Below are positions 26,030-35,850 of a stretch of DNA of 64,000 bases, one piece after another. The stretch spans positions 8,311,501 through 8,375,500 of the forward strand of contig JAILWY010000004.1 of NCBI GenBank assembly GCA_022113835.1, in the 5' to 3' direction. The position numbers were made by a program, and so were the translations under genes. The DNA comes from Atopsyche davidsoni. Lineage: Eukaryota; Arthropoda; Insecta; Trichoptera; Hydrobiosidae. Position 1 is the stretch's first letter. Every line of letters begins with the position of its first letter. The notes below the pieces were generated by a model. It was given only the letters and a program-made list of their open reading frames with translations, made no database searches and was not told the origin of the DNA.

Positions 26030-26224
26030 ATGGCTGCCGAATACTCGCAGAACGAAAACGTAAGTTCGCCTCAGCCATCGAATAAATTACCATTTTGCAA
26101 CGGGAAGAATGTCCTCCATATTTTTAGCCGAATTCCTTTGATATTCGAGAACATTCTACATAGAACATCTTCATCGCGTGGAGCTCGCTTTCTCCGCTCG
26201 TATTTTCATAGCCTTAAATTATAA
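26030..26224 (+). CDS. small ORF or first-exon candidate, 64 codons
   Basis: An ATG followed by GCT opens 64 codons in which third positions are visibly GC-richer than the flanks. The first 20 residues are polar (MAAEYSQNENVSSPQPSNKL). Ten codons in, at 26060-26065, lies a perfect donor-like GTAAGT, so an alternative reading is a 30-nt first coding exon. There is no signal peptide, membrane segment or known domain. No poly(A) signal or TATA box could be tied to it. The surrounding 25990-26225 is a GC-richer island, which by itself lengthens frames. Confidence 0.2.
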   Translation: MAAEYSQNENVSSPQPSNKLPFCNGKNVLHIFSRIPLIFENILHRTSSSRGARFLRSYFHSLKL

Positions 26225-27005
26225 TTCTTTGATGGTAGCGTTGGAATCGTTGCACAATCGAATATCATTTGAATATCTCAACACGACACTCGCTTTGTTT
26301 CATTTCACTACAAGCAGACTTTAGATTTTTGAGCAAAAGAAAAAAAATTCGAATACACAGCGTTATAAATTGTTGAATAATTAAAAAAGTTTGATTGTAA
26401 CGTTTTTGTTCAACTTTAAAATTACCAAACACGAACATTCTATAAAGCCCCTAGTTTTAAATTTATTTTGAATTATTCACTCTGCATAATAGAATCTCGT
26501 AAAATTAAACCAAAATATGAATTTATAAACCTCTACAATGCTAGTAACTGAAACATATTTTGCATAAAATATATTTTAAATAAAACAACCCTATTTTTTT
26601 GTAATTAAACAAAACTTAAGCGTCAGTATAATTTAAAATCAACCAGTAAACATTTCAAAATGAAAGCAATGAAAATTCTGTAAAATAAAAATGCTGTTAT
26701 AATTTTATTAAATAATTTATAAAGGTTTAACCATTTACACATATTTTACATGTGATAAATATTGCGAGAAATTTTATTTTTATAAATAAATAAATGACAT
26801 AACATCACACACGAATCCATTCCTAAATTTTTTTGTATAAATTTATCGATCTTGATATTAATAATAACCTTACATTTTATTAAAAAGAATAAAGTAGATC
26901 AATACATAATTTAACAAAAAAAAAAAAAGAATCTCAAAAATAAGAAAAACCAAAACATTTTTCCTTGTCGTCTATTTATGAACCAAAAGCTTTAGAAAAA
27001 AAATA
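26225..27005. other. AT-rich non-coding stretch
   Basis: Nothing identified apart from a poly(A) run near 26917-26929. Confidence 0.55.
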
Positions 27006-27009
27006 AGCC

Positions 27010-27270
27010 AAAGAGAGTCACCGGCAACTAGGAAAACATTTTTCAAGAGGAGGTCGCTCGGCCGACGCTATTTCGGGAGCGGGCCAGAAGGTTGCCTCTA
27101 TTCTTGATTAAGTCCCGACCGAGGCGGGCTAAGTTATACGGACATTATTGTGACTATTGTACCGAGAGCCATTGTTCTAATCACAGTCATATAAGTTCGG
27201 GGAGTCTTGCGGCTTGACGTGTCCGTTAAAGTGGCCCGGAGTGAACCGAGGTATCCTTTATAGGGGATAA
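27010..27270. promoter_or_regulatory. island with a Sox-site cluster
   Basis: Three Sox-core ATTGT words lie in the same orientation at 27147-27151, 27156-27160 and 27171-27175. The last sits in CCATTGTT, a preferred SoxB sequence. A second GC-rich block, CGACCGAGGCGGGC, lies just upstream. No reading frame is apparent. It resembles a neural or segmental enhancer, by inference only. Confidence 0.4.
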
Positions 27271-27860
27271 TAAGGCTTTATAACTATGGTATCAAAATCT
27301 TATATAAATTAGAATATTCGGATATTATTTCGGTATAATTTGTAGTTAGAAGTCATTATTATTTAATAGCAAGATCTATGTAAATATTTGAAAACATAAC
27401 CGAGATGAAAACTAAGCTTACAATAAAGGGAATACTTGATAAATATACATTTTTTAATTAGGTTACCGACGTAGGATAAAAACAGAAATAATATATACTG
27501 ATTAGAATAATAATTTTTAATATTTTTTCAGTTGGACGGGATTTTTGGAATAGCTGATGAAAAAAGCGCAAATAATATGGCCCACAATAAAAAAAAAATT
27601 GTTTTAACTCATTTTTGTTATTTCAAATTAGTAAAAACTTTAAATTAATAAAGGTCACCATAATTTTTAACATTGTGCTTTTTTTTTTAGAAATTCAGGT
27701 TTTTTAAAAATTAAAATTGATTATTATTCGACAGAGATTCACTTTAAAATAAAAAGTGGGTAAACAGTAACAGAAATAATTAATTCAAAGCATCGAGCAG
27801 ATCCAAAATAAAAAGTGGTGGTTTTCCATTATCTCAGTGCTCCTGCCTTTCATAACACGA
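27271..27860. other. AT-rich non-coding stretch
   Basis: Nothing identified. Confidence 0.55.
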
Positions 27861-28140
27861 TTAAAGATAAACTCCGACCGGCGGCGCTCTCGGTGTAGCG
27901 AGACCGCTGTCTCCCTCGCAGGCTATTAAAGATGAAAAAAGCCTCCACGGGGGGCGAGTCCGCGCGAGGGGGTGCAAAGTGGATTGGCGGGGGTCGGGGG
28001 CCGGGGACCGGGGACCGGGGGTCGGGGCCGGGGCCGGGGCCGGGGACGGGGACGGGGACGGGGACGGGGCCGGGGACAGGAAGCTAACAAATGACGGCCG
28101 GGGCGCGTGCGTGTCGGCTGTGGCCCGAGCTGCCCTCTTT
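27861..28140. other. GC-rich island around a minisatellite
   Basis: Flanking blocks (27875-27920, 28090-28130) are CpG-rich and unique. The open frames on both strands owe their length to the repeat and encode dipeptide arrays (Arg-Pro on minus, Gly-Asp and Gly-Ala on plus). They are not credible genes. Confidence 0.4.
27988..28078 (+). repeat. GGGGCC/GGGGAC hexanucleotide minisatellite, G-quadruplex prone
   Basis: About 15 units of 6-7 bp built on GGGG. GGGGTC and GGGGAC variants come first, then three GGGGCC, four GGGGAC, one GGGGCC and one GGGGAC. Every unit begins with a G run of four or five, so the plus strand can stack many G-quadruplexes. The unit equals the expansion-prone GGGGCC hexamer known from human C9orf72, but nothing suggests a common origin. 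Confidence 0.9.
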
Positions 28141-28885
28141 GTGAAAATCTATTCATTTTTAAATTAGTGATAGATACGCAGTTCACAGATTTGTGAAAAA
28201 CTATTTCAGTGCTTAAGTTGCTTATTATAATAATTATTTATGAGTAGGAGTTTTTTGCTGTACCTATATTATAAATGTCATTTTCTTACAATTTAAATAT
28301 GACAAAAATAATAACTTTGATTAAATTCCTTGCTTAGGTTTCGCGATAAAAGTCATGTTTAAATATCAAAAATTATTGTTTTTAATTTTCACCCATTCAA
28401 TTGTACAATAAAATGTTTATCTTTAAATACTTTCAGTTTTGAAAACTTATGTGTTACAAACATTAAACTTTCTTGATATATTTGAAAAATCATTTATATA
28501 TTTTTATAAGCTCTTTCTTTAGTAATTTTTTTTGACTTCATATTTTTAAATAAGCCATTGATTAATAAAATAAAAAACCATAAACGTTGTTGTATTTTTT
28601 TATTTAAAGTAAAATCTTTGAAATATTGTTATAATTACCAAATTTCAGTATTTTTTTATTATTGTTCAAATATATGTAAAGAAAATATATTTTCTTAATT
28701 TGATTTGTCAGTAAAACAATAGGCAGTCGATAAAATAGTGGAACGTTCCATAGGGGGCGTCATAAGTGCTGACATTTGACTGAACTGGCAGAGCTTGCCG
28801 AATAAAATATTAATTTTAGTTTTAGTAGGACTATAGATTATAATTGTCGTTTCTTTGTTTACAGAGCAACGCCATTGTTTATATC
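28141..28885. other. AT-rich stretch
   Basis: A perfect 12-bp palindrome TGGAACGTTCCA lies at 28739-28750, followed by a short GC-rich patch to 28800. Nothing else is apparent. Confidence 0.55.
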
Positions 28886-28895
28886 GTCTTATATA

Positions 28896-28900
<5 letters not shown>

Positions 28901-28972
<72 letters not shown>
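28901..28972. repeat. (AT)n microsatellite, 72 bp
   Basis: A pure AT run, with a broken TA-rich flank on either side (28887-28900, 28973-28996). Confidence 0.97.
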
Positions 28973-28976
<4 letters not shown>

Positions 28977-29159
28977 ACATAAATATAAATATATATCAGG
29001 CATTATAATGTGTATTGCCTAAATTATGAAACGGCTCGGGTAGAACCTGTCGAAGTCATCAAAATTGATTGTAATTGAGGAATTGAGTGTAATTGAATTG
29101 TACTAGAACGTGATCAAAACTTATGCCTAAGAAATAAAGTTTTAATTAAATTTGAAATA

Positions 29160-29480
29160 CAAAATAAAATAGCGCCACGTACCCACATGATGCTCACGCG
29201 CCACGCTGGTGTATGATTTCTCATACACTCGGTGGATAGGCAGATCATACCCGTGCCATTTACTCCTTCGTTTGATATTAATTTGCCATGACAGGGAATC
29301 TCTCCTCTGCGGTGGCGGGCTCGCCTCAGACCTCCCATGGCGGAGCTCCCAATCCCTGAGACAGGCCTAAAGATGTCGCTCATGTCACGCCGCTTATGGG
29401 ACCCCATCAATTCGTACCTCCTCGCAGGAACCTGGGCTCTCGAGACGCTGCTCCCCTTCAAATTGTATTCGTGTCATGTA
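29160..29480. promoter_or_regulatory. GC-rich island with overlapping frames
   Basis: An ATG at 29337 (CCCATGGCGG) opens 74 plus-strand codons, and the minus strand is open for over 90 codons across the same DNA. Two long frames on opposite strands in a GC-rich block are typical of non-coding islands. The plus frame is the more protein-like (MAELPIPETG...) but has no recognisable domain. Confidence 0.3.
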
Positions 29481-29759
29481 GACTTGTTCGGTAGAAATAT
29501 TCCATGCGAAAAGCGAAGGTCTGTGATTGGATTATTTAATTTACAACAAGTTAATATTTGAAGGCTCAAAATGTCCAAAAGAAGTTTCGGCGGTCGTTGC
29601 TATTGAGCTGCTTGAAAGAATCATTCTAAAATATCATAGTCGAGCAAAAAATATTTACTGTCGAAGTCAGTTCAAGTATTGTTAAACAATTTTGTTTTTG
29701 TAAATAATAGTATAGTATTTGACGTTTAATTTACAATTCAGATATAGATAAGTTTCCAG

Positions 29760-29930
29760 TCTGAATTTAAAACAAAGTGGAAGACCCCTCGCGCTGCCAG
29801 TCCGAGTAGAACCTGATGAGTTGATTTGTATTCAGGTGGAGCGATACTCCGGTATGAAATTTTACATTTTCTACGAAGGTTTCGTAAATTCGGATTTTAT
29901 AATGCCCGAATTGGACGATGAATAAAGGTT
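29760..29930. other. two adjacent perfect hairpins
   Basis: Stems TACGAA/TTCGTA (about 29872-29886) and AATTCGG/CCGAATT (about 29887-29912) follow each other directly. They may be dyad protein sites or a structured transcript. The block is GC-richer than its flanks. Confidence 0.45.
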
Positions 29931-30262
29931 TGATGCGACGGATAAATTGAATTATATACTTTTCAAATATTATATTTCAATGGAACTGTGATGACGTTTA
30001 GAAAATTTGACATTTACATAATGTAAATATTAAATTTACCTCTGATAAAAAACGAAAACCTTAAATTTAAATAAATATTTTTGAAATTACTTTACAACCG
30101 ATTAAATTATGCTCAATTTATATTAAATTTTAGTATGTGATAACTCACATAAAATATTTATAAAGGAACAAAACATGGTATTTATTAATGTTGAAATATA
30201 ATTAAGTTAATGATTTCAATTTTGAATGGCAATACGATATATTTTTATACTAAAGAAATTTC

Positions 30263-30270
30263 CCTTAGGG
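30263..30270. repeat. target-site duplication, left copy
   Basis: CCTTAGGG, identical to 30856-30863 on the other side of the hAT-type element. Eight base pairs is the hAT signature. Confidence 0.9.
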
Positions 30271-30855
30271 CAGGGGTCGGCAAACTTATTAACCAAAGAG
30301 CCAAATATGAACATTACAAGGTAGAAAAAAAAATTGGGAGCCAAATCTGTTTATTAATTTAACAAACCTCTATAATAATTTAACAGTTCATTAAATTAAG
30401 GGTATACCAAATAAAACTTGATTTATTTATTTATTTATTATCAAACAAACGCCCTTAAAAAGATAAGAAATAGAATGTGTAATATAAAAGCTTTAGGCTA
30501 CTGTAATATAAAAAAGAATTATAAGAAAGAAAGTTTAATAAAACACATAAATATATATGTAAAAATAAATAAAGTGTTATTAATTATATGTAAGTACTTA
30601 AGATAAAAAATCAGAATATATTCTCTACAAGTCGCACATAAAAATGAAAATACAATAATCGATGAAATCGTTCTTAATAAAAAAATTAATCTATAAATTT
30701 AAATCATGATAATGACTGACAAACAGTAAGTCCGGTTTGTATGTTGTTAATTTTAATTTAATTAAAAACAATACCCGGAGATATTTGTACCAGAGCCGCA
30801 CTTAAGGGGTCAAAGAGCCGCATGCGGCTCCGGAGCCCCACTTTGCCGACCCCTG
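30271..30855. mobile_element. non-autonomous hAT-type element (MITE), 585 bp
   Basis: The left end starts CAGGGGTCGGCAAACTT, and the right end is its inverted copy ending GCCGACCCCTG, with one or two mismatches over about 17 bp. An exact 8-bp duplication (CCTTAGGG) flanks it. Ends of the CAGGGGTCGGCAAAC type are known from Charlie-like hAT families in animals. Inside are only AT-rich sequence and GAGCC words near both ends, including a perfect 16-bp palindrome GAGCCGCATGCGGCTC at 30815-30830. There is no transposase, so it would need one in trans. The intact termini and perfect duplication suggest a fairly recent insertion. Confidence 0.9.
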
Positions 30856-30863
30856 CCTTAGGG
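30856..30863. repeat. target-site duplication, right copy
   Basis: CCTTAGGG, the partner of 30263-30270. Confidence 0.9.
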
Positions 30864-31535
30864 GAATCCTAAAACGAAAACTTCAGACGGGAGCTCACAC
30901 GCGTCGTCACCAGCTCGTAAATTGTGATTTCGCAATTGATTTTGATCACCTTCTACCTATCAATTTATAAAATGACGATATTCACCCAAGTTTAGAAGAT
31001 TAGATTTCGACGAGTGAAGAGTTCACAACAATAAAAATAAAAAATCGGAATCTACCAAGATCGTTACAGTAATAAATGATAAAAATGGTTGTTTTAATTA
31101 TTTTTTTTTAGTTTTGAGTACTAACTAGACTAACCATGTTTTACTATTCGGGAATTTATTATAAATTGAACGAAAATGCGGAAACAATTTACAGACAGCA
31201 AGGAATTTTAGACACAGTATATATTTTAATATCTGAATAACTTCCGACACTAAAAACTTTGTCTCTCTAAGATAAAATTTAATATTTTATCTTAAGTAGT
31301 TCGCGTTGGCTGGAAATTTTCTTTGAGTTTTGTTTCTCAGACTAATTAAAAAAAATAATACACGATATTTCATTTCTATTTTTTTTATTATTTGAGTAAA
31401 ACGTAGAGTCAGGATTTTTTTAATTCTGACGTTAAAGCAGACAATTTCCAAGCACGAGCCCACGTGACCGTTAGTATCATTTTTATGACAGAAAGCAAGC
31501 GTATAGGCATTGAAGGAATATGCGAGGTGCGTGGT
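30864..31535. other. AT-rich non-coding stretch
   Basis: Short GC-richer patch at 30880-30920. Otherwise nothing identified. Confidence 0.5.
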
Positions 31536-31885
31536 CGCGCGTCTCGGCGTCGGGTTCCTCACGTAAGCGTTAATTCGCCGTAAAACTGGCAGCGTATCCC
31601 TGTGCAGTTTGATCGAAAGAAGCTGAATAAGAATGTGTTTTATTCGCAGCGCTCGGGACGGGCCGGGCCGGCTCTGATCGGCGTGTGATCTGGAGTCGGC
31701 GGAATGCCGGGCGGGACGTGACGCTGGAGCGTGACGCGAATTTTCGACCCCGGGGTTGGAAGGCGTCGGCGCTCGCTGTCTCGAGATTACCCGACGGTTA
31801 CGGCTATTTGTTAAAATAATATGTAAATGTTCGTATCAGGCGCGCGTTTATATGGGGCCCGCTTTGTCTCGACTCGTTTTGATAC
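31536..31885. promoter_or_regulatory. strong CpG-rich island
   Basis: From 31640 to 31800 the DNA is dense in CpG (GGGACGGGCCGGGCCGG, GCGGGACGTGACGC, GACCCCGGGG). This is among the strongest GC contrasts in the window. It could be a promoter-proximal element, but no TATA box, initiator or start codon with coding frame is evident. Confidence 0.35.
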
Positions 31886-32455
31886 CGATTTTATTGGATG
31901 GAGCATTATCAATACGATTTGAGCGTGTACTTTGAATATATACGCACGAATATTTGTAAATAAACCTTGCAATAAAAATATTTGCAATATTTCGGAAATT
32001 GAGTCGCTTTTATGAGTATTTATCATAAATAGTAAATTAACTCATAAGAGTGGCAGATTGAGGAGAAGAAACTGTGATTTCATCATTTTTCAGGAGAATG
32101 CACATGCCCTCTGGACTCTTTTACAAAGTTGGTTTGTTCAGAACTTTTCAGCTTGAATTTTATCTTTCAGCGAACAAAGTAGAATTTGGAAAATTGTTTT
32201 TTTTCAGCAAAGAGTTTTTTTTGTTGATAATATGTAAAATTATTATGTTTATAAAAAAAACTGTGGCTGTTTTTATTTTCAATTTGTGTTTGTACACAAA
32301 AACTTTCTTAATGACTTCTTCGACAACGACCTTTGTAAAATGTACATGCATATTATTTATTTTGTAACTGTTATTATTTATATATTATTATGGAATATAT
32401 AATATTATTACAACATGAAAATTAACACCCAAGAATTGTTCAAAATAACATACTT
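31886..32455. other. AT-rich stretch with chance frames
   Basis: A 97-codon plus frame (32074-32367) overlaps a 63-codon minus frame. Both are Phe/Ile/Lys-rich and typical of AT-rich DNA. Nothing else is apparent. Confidence 0.5.
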
Positions 32456-32780
32456 CGATAAGGACTTGGCCGGTAATGCCACACTGAAACAATGAATATG
32501 CATACGGGCGTGTATTTTAGATCAGTTCGTCCAGCTGGAAATTATAGAATTAGAGGATAACGTTTGAAAGCTGGCATATATTTTCTTGATTCGTGTCTGG
32601 AAGTAATTAAAATTTAAAACTATGTATCACAGAACGCGCATGCCGGAGCGCTTTGGTTTTTATTACCTCCGTGATTCCGCGGCAGACTCCTCCCGATTGT
32701 TTGATTAAATTAAAGCGAAAGTGTTCGTGTTAATAATAAAAGATGTCGTCCCATGACAGAGACGAGTTGAGAAAAGTTTT
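32456..32780. promoter_or_regulatory. two GC-richer islets
   Basis: Islets at 32460-32530 and 32635-32770. The second holds an ATTGTTTGATTAAATTAAAG stretch (forkhead/Sox and homeodomain-like words, about 32696-32715) between GC-rich blocks. Confidence 0.3.
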
Positions 32781-33040
32781 CTTGAGAGACTGAAATTTCT
32801 ACTCTGTTTTCATATCCTATAGTGTATTTTAATAGAAATTTAAAATTATAGAGTTGTAATTATTGTAAAAACTTACATCAGAATAACTTTTTAAATATAA
32901 TACGGCATAAAAGTAAAAAAATAGTTTTAGGTTTTATCGAAAAGATAATGAAAATTACGAAAACATATAAATGTACTACACTAAAATTTTATATACATTC
33001 GATTTAGTTATTTACATCTATTTTATACCAGAATTGCCTT

Positions 33041-33185
33041 GATTTTCTCTATTGTGGTCCTTCAGCCAGGTCTTCGTCTAATTCTGAATAATTTATTTCC
33101 AGTTAATCACCTCTGCAGCGTCCACCCACTCCTGGCAGCCTTTGTTCCAGTGAAGAGCCTAATCGACGTCCATCAGGTTAGATCA
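33041..33185. other. unique moderately GC-rich patch, possible coding fossil
   Basis: The plus strand is open across it (67 codons from a TTG). It is bracketed by a CAG at 33066 after a pyrimidine-rich stretch and a CAG|GTTAGA at 33175-33183. On the minus strand the third frame also looks coding-like in its last part (LDEDLAEG). I cannot assign either strand to a family. It could be a decayed retroelement piece or an exon. Confidence 0.15.
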
Positions 33186-33690
33186 ATGAATATTTTCATA
33201 CAAATTTTACGTCGAATCATCATAGATTCCATCCAGTTCTGATATAGTTGAACCCCTTCTCACTCGCCTATTGTTTGCGAGACTAAAATATTCAAAACGA
33301 AAATTTAGAGGTAAATCTGAATAGATGTCTTAATTAATGGATCTGACTGGTTGCGGCGTGCTGCGAACACACTCTCGTTATAATAATTAAATTGATTTCT
33401 CAACAACTAGTCTGTAAAAATCATTACTTCATTTATGATAGCATTATATAATAATAATACATATCTGAATACCACCGAATCAGTTAGTTAATAAAAAATG
33501 TAAACATCAATATATTATTTGACATGGATGAAACAAAGAAAAAAATATTTAGAAAGTAAAAAAATATTTACTAGATAATATTCGTGGTTTGCGGTTTTAA
33601 TATTTAAGAAAATTTTATTACTTGATCGGCAGTTTTACATTTATTCTCTAAACCAACTCGCAACTTCTATTTAAAGCAAGCAAAAAGAGA
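33186..33690. other. AT-rich non-coding stretch
   Basis: Nothing identified. Confidence 0.5.
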
Positions 33691-33694
33691 ACTA

Positions 33695-33960
33695 CGAGGA
33701 TGGAGTTCCTGTACTACTTAATTGAACAAAGACTAATAACGGACCCCCGAATGTGGGGGATTATCCCGATAACTGCATTCGGTCTGCGGACTTTGAAAGG
33801 GCTCATCAATATGCACGCCCACCGACCTTATTGTCCGCTGATGAGAGTCGTCATGGACGGGACGAGTTCTGCGGAGACCCTCGGTGGCACTATTGGATCC
33901 GGTCGAACTCCATTATTGGAAATACCTCGAGGGGCTCGGGTCGAGGGAAGCAATTAGATG
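33695..33960. promoter_or_regulatory. GC-rich island with an NF-kB-like dyad
   Basis: GGGATTATCCC at 33757-33767 is a perfect dyad around a central T. It resembles a Rel/NF-kB site and also contains GGATTA (K50 homeodomain). Two plus-strand frames of 85 and 94 codons overlap here in different phases, a sign of stop-poor GC-rich DNA and not of a gene. Confidence 0.35.
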
Positions 33961-34420
33961 ATAATATGCAGAAAATTCTCAGAACTTCCACTTCTAGATT
34001 TACCAAGATTATTTCGAAACAGAATGAAAAGGGTTGAATTTCTTCAATGATAAATATAGACAAAGATTATATACGTTTTTTTATAAACATTTATAAACAC
34101 ACAATAATTTAAGTGTTGGCAGTTATTATTATTAAATTACTGACTTGAACATTGTCCAAGCAGAAAATTAACTCAAAAAAAATCTTGTCGGCGAATTATT
34201 AAATATAAAATAACTGCCAAGTGTTTTATTTTGTTATGAGTAATTTATTTTCATCACATACGTAAATAAATAATAATAATTTTTTTTATTTAAGGGCGCA
34301 AAGAACACGATGTAATTTTTACACGGAAAGTTTAGTAAAGGTTGTATTAAGACAGAACAATGTAAGTCTACTCTGCTGTTCATAAATAATGTCATTTGTC
34401 GATGTCTTTAAATGTAGGAG
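33961..34420. other. AT-rich non-coding stretch
   Basis: Nothing identified. Confidence 0.5.
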
Positions 34421-34424
34421 AGTC

Positions 34425-34690
34425 GTAAAAGCTGCTAAGTGGCGAGCTCTCTGAAAGCTCTGATGAATAATAAACGCAGCGGACAGGTGCTGACTGGCGG
34501 CGCGGTCCCGGCGGCGGCTGGCGTGTACACATTTTTGTGTCTCGTACCTACATATCGATTAAGTGTCATCTCCTTTCAGACTCGGCGCCGCCTCGGTCGA
34601 GACACTTTCCGTCTTGTTGGAGAGCAAATTCGCCATGACGTGGTAAAGAAACTTCCAACTATTATTAGCCATTCACTACTACCTTACTGA
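34425..34690. promoter_or_regulatory. GC-richer island
   Basis: GC-rich at 34485-34520 and 34575-34650 with CpG steps. The 83-codon plus frame lacks an ATG at its start and any domain pattern. Confidence 0.25.
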
Positions 34691-35103
34691 CATTTATTCG
34701 ATATCCCTTTTTTAAATTAAATATTATCAACGGTATATTTATGAATATTTGAAATTGAGCTAGCTTTATTTGTTTTTAATGGTAAAACTTTGGTTCGCGT
34801 CTTCACCAACAAGGCTGCACTTTCATTTAAGGTAATATTGATTGTAACAAATATTTATTTGGCAATTAGATATATCGATTTTACATTTTAAAATAAGAGA
34901 ATACATTTCTCGCTCGATAACTAGGCAAATATGGTTAAATTGGGATGTTCGTAAGTTTTGGTAGTTGTGATATGAGTTGATTCGATTTCTCGGATGTTGA
35001 GCTGCTTGAAGTGTATATTCCTCTGACGTTTCAGTCCTCGTGCCGGGACTATCAAAATCCACCCAAATCCCTGAAGAGAAGCGTAACACCCAAGAAACTG
35101 AAT

Positions 35104-35194
35104 CAATACATGGTTGAATTGGATACGGCACTAGGGCACGATAGCTGGCAAGAGTGAGATTGAATCCCAACTGTATTTTGAAAAAAAAAAAAAA
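35104..35194 (+). repeat. tRNA-like retrosequence with poly(A) tail
   Basis: The A box TGGTTGAATTGG (35111-35122) fits TRGYNNARNNGG exactly. GATTGAATC (starting at 35158) differs from the B-box core by one base, and the spacing of about 47 nt is tRNA-like. AATACA just upstream can pair with TGTATT (35172-35177) as an acceptor-like stem. An A14 tail follows at 35181-35194. It shares an A box, an ATAGCT block and an A tail with 24188-24259. It is probably a tRNA-derived SINE or tRNA retropseudogene and is not a functional tRNA. Confidence 0.6.
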
Positions 35195-35196
35195 TA

Positions 35197-35352
35197 ATAA
35201 TTTTTCTTGTCGTTACCTATATGAATCAATTACCGATAAAACACATTGTATGTATTCACAACAAACCTGTATGAGTAGAAAATGTGAACTAACTAAATAC
35301 TTAATGTGTTTATCGGTAATCGATTCATATAGGTAACGACAAGAAAAATTAT
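35197..35352. repeat. 156-bp long-arm hairpin (inverted repeat), possible foldback MITE
   Basis: The arms 35197-35247 and 35303-35352 are reverse complements with one substitution and one 1-bp gap over about 51 bp. A 55-nt unique loop separates them. The left arm begins 2 bp after the poly(A) tail of the tRNA-like copy. No transposase and no clear target duplication are seen. A transcript would fold into a nearly perfect 50-bp double strand, a possible Dicer substrate. The small number of differences suggests recent origin or ongoing correction. Confidence 0.9.
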
Positions 35353-35560
35353 CATTTGAATTTTTTTAATATTATTGATGTGGTCATAGTATTTTTAGCT
35401 TTTGATAAGATATTTTCTTAAACAAGTTGTTATTTACTTAAAACACTTAGGTTTTGGCATTATAATAATTCTGGTAGAATTTAGCGTGTTTTCTATATTT
35501 CGGCATACAAATAGTCAAAGAGCACACAAAACAAAGAGAAATGTATCTATTTTTGCTTTG

Positions 35561-35850
35561 CTTTCTCCGGTGGACGTCCAGAGGGTCCCCGCCAGGTCCG
35601 GCGCTGTGACATCCGTATTATTCAGATGCGACAGTCGGCATCTCCGAGATTGCGGAGATCCCCGCCTTGAGTGATCGTACCCGGGCCGCCAGCCTGAAGG
35701 CCTGCACTCCTGCCGCGAGACAATTCATCATCCTGACGGGCGGGAACGTCATTTTTAATATATAGCATTGTGAATTCTTCTTTGTCACGACACAAAGTAT
35801 AAATACGTGCTGGAATTATAGATATACGACGTACATACAACAATCATGTT
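35561..35850. promoter_or_regulatory. GC-rich island
   Basis: CpG-rich from 35565 to 35745, with short frames on both strands and no coding signature. Confidence 0.25.

Noticed and set aside
27926..28186. Arg-Pro-rich 86-codon minus-strand frame
   Set aside because: Its length comes from the GGGGCC/GGGGAC repeat. It is not a gene.
29114..29461. 115-codon minus-strand frame
   Set aside because: It starts at TTG, overlaps an ATG-led plus frame, and its last third is AT-rich background.
32074..32367. 97-codon plus frame
   Set aside because: It is of background AT composition and overlaps an open minus frame. A few such frames are expected by chance in 64 kb.
34823..35170. 115-codon minus-strand frame
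   Set aside because: It runs through the tRNA-like retrosequence and AT-rich flank in antisense, and has no protein features.
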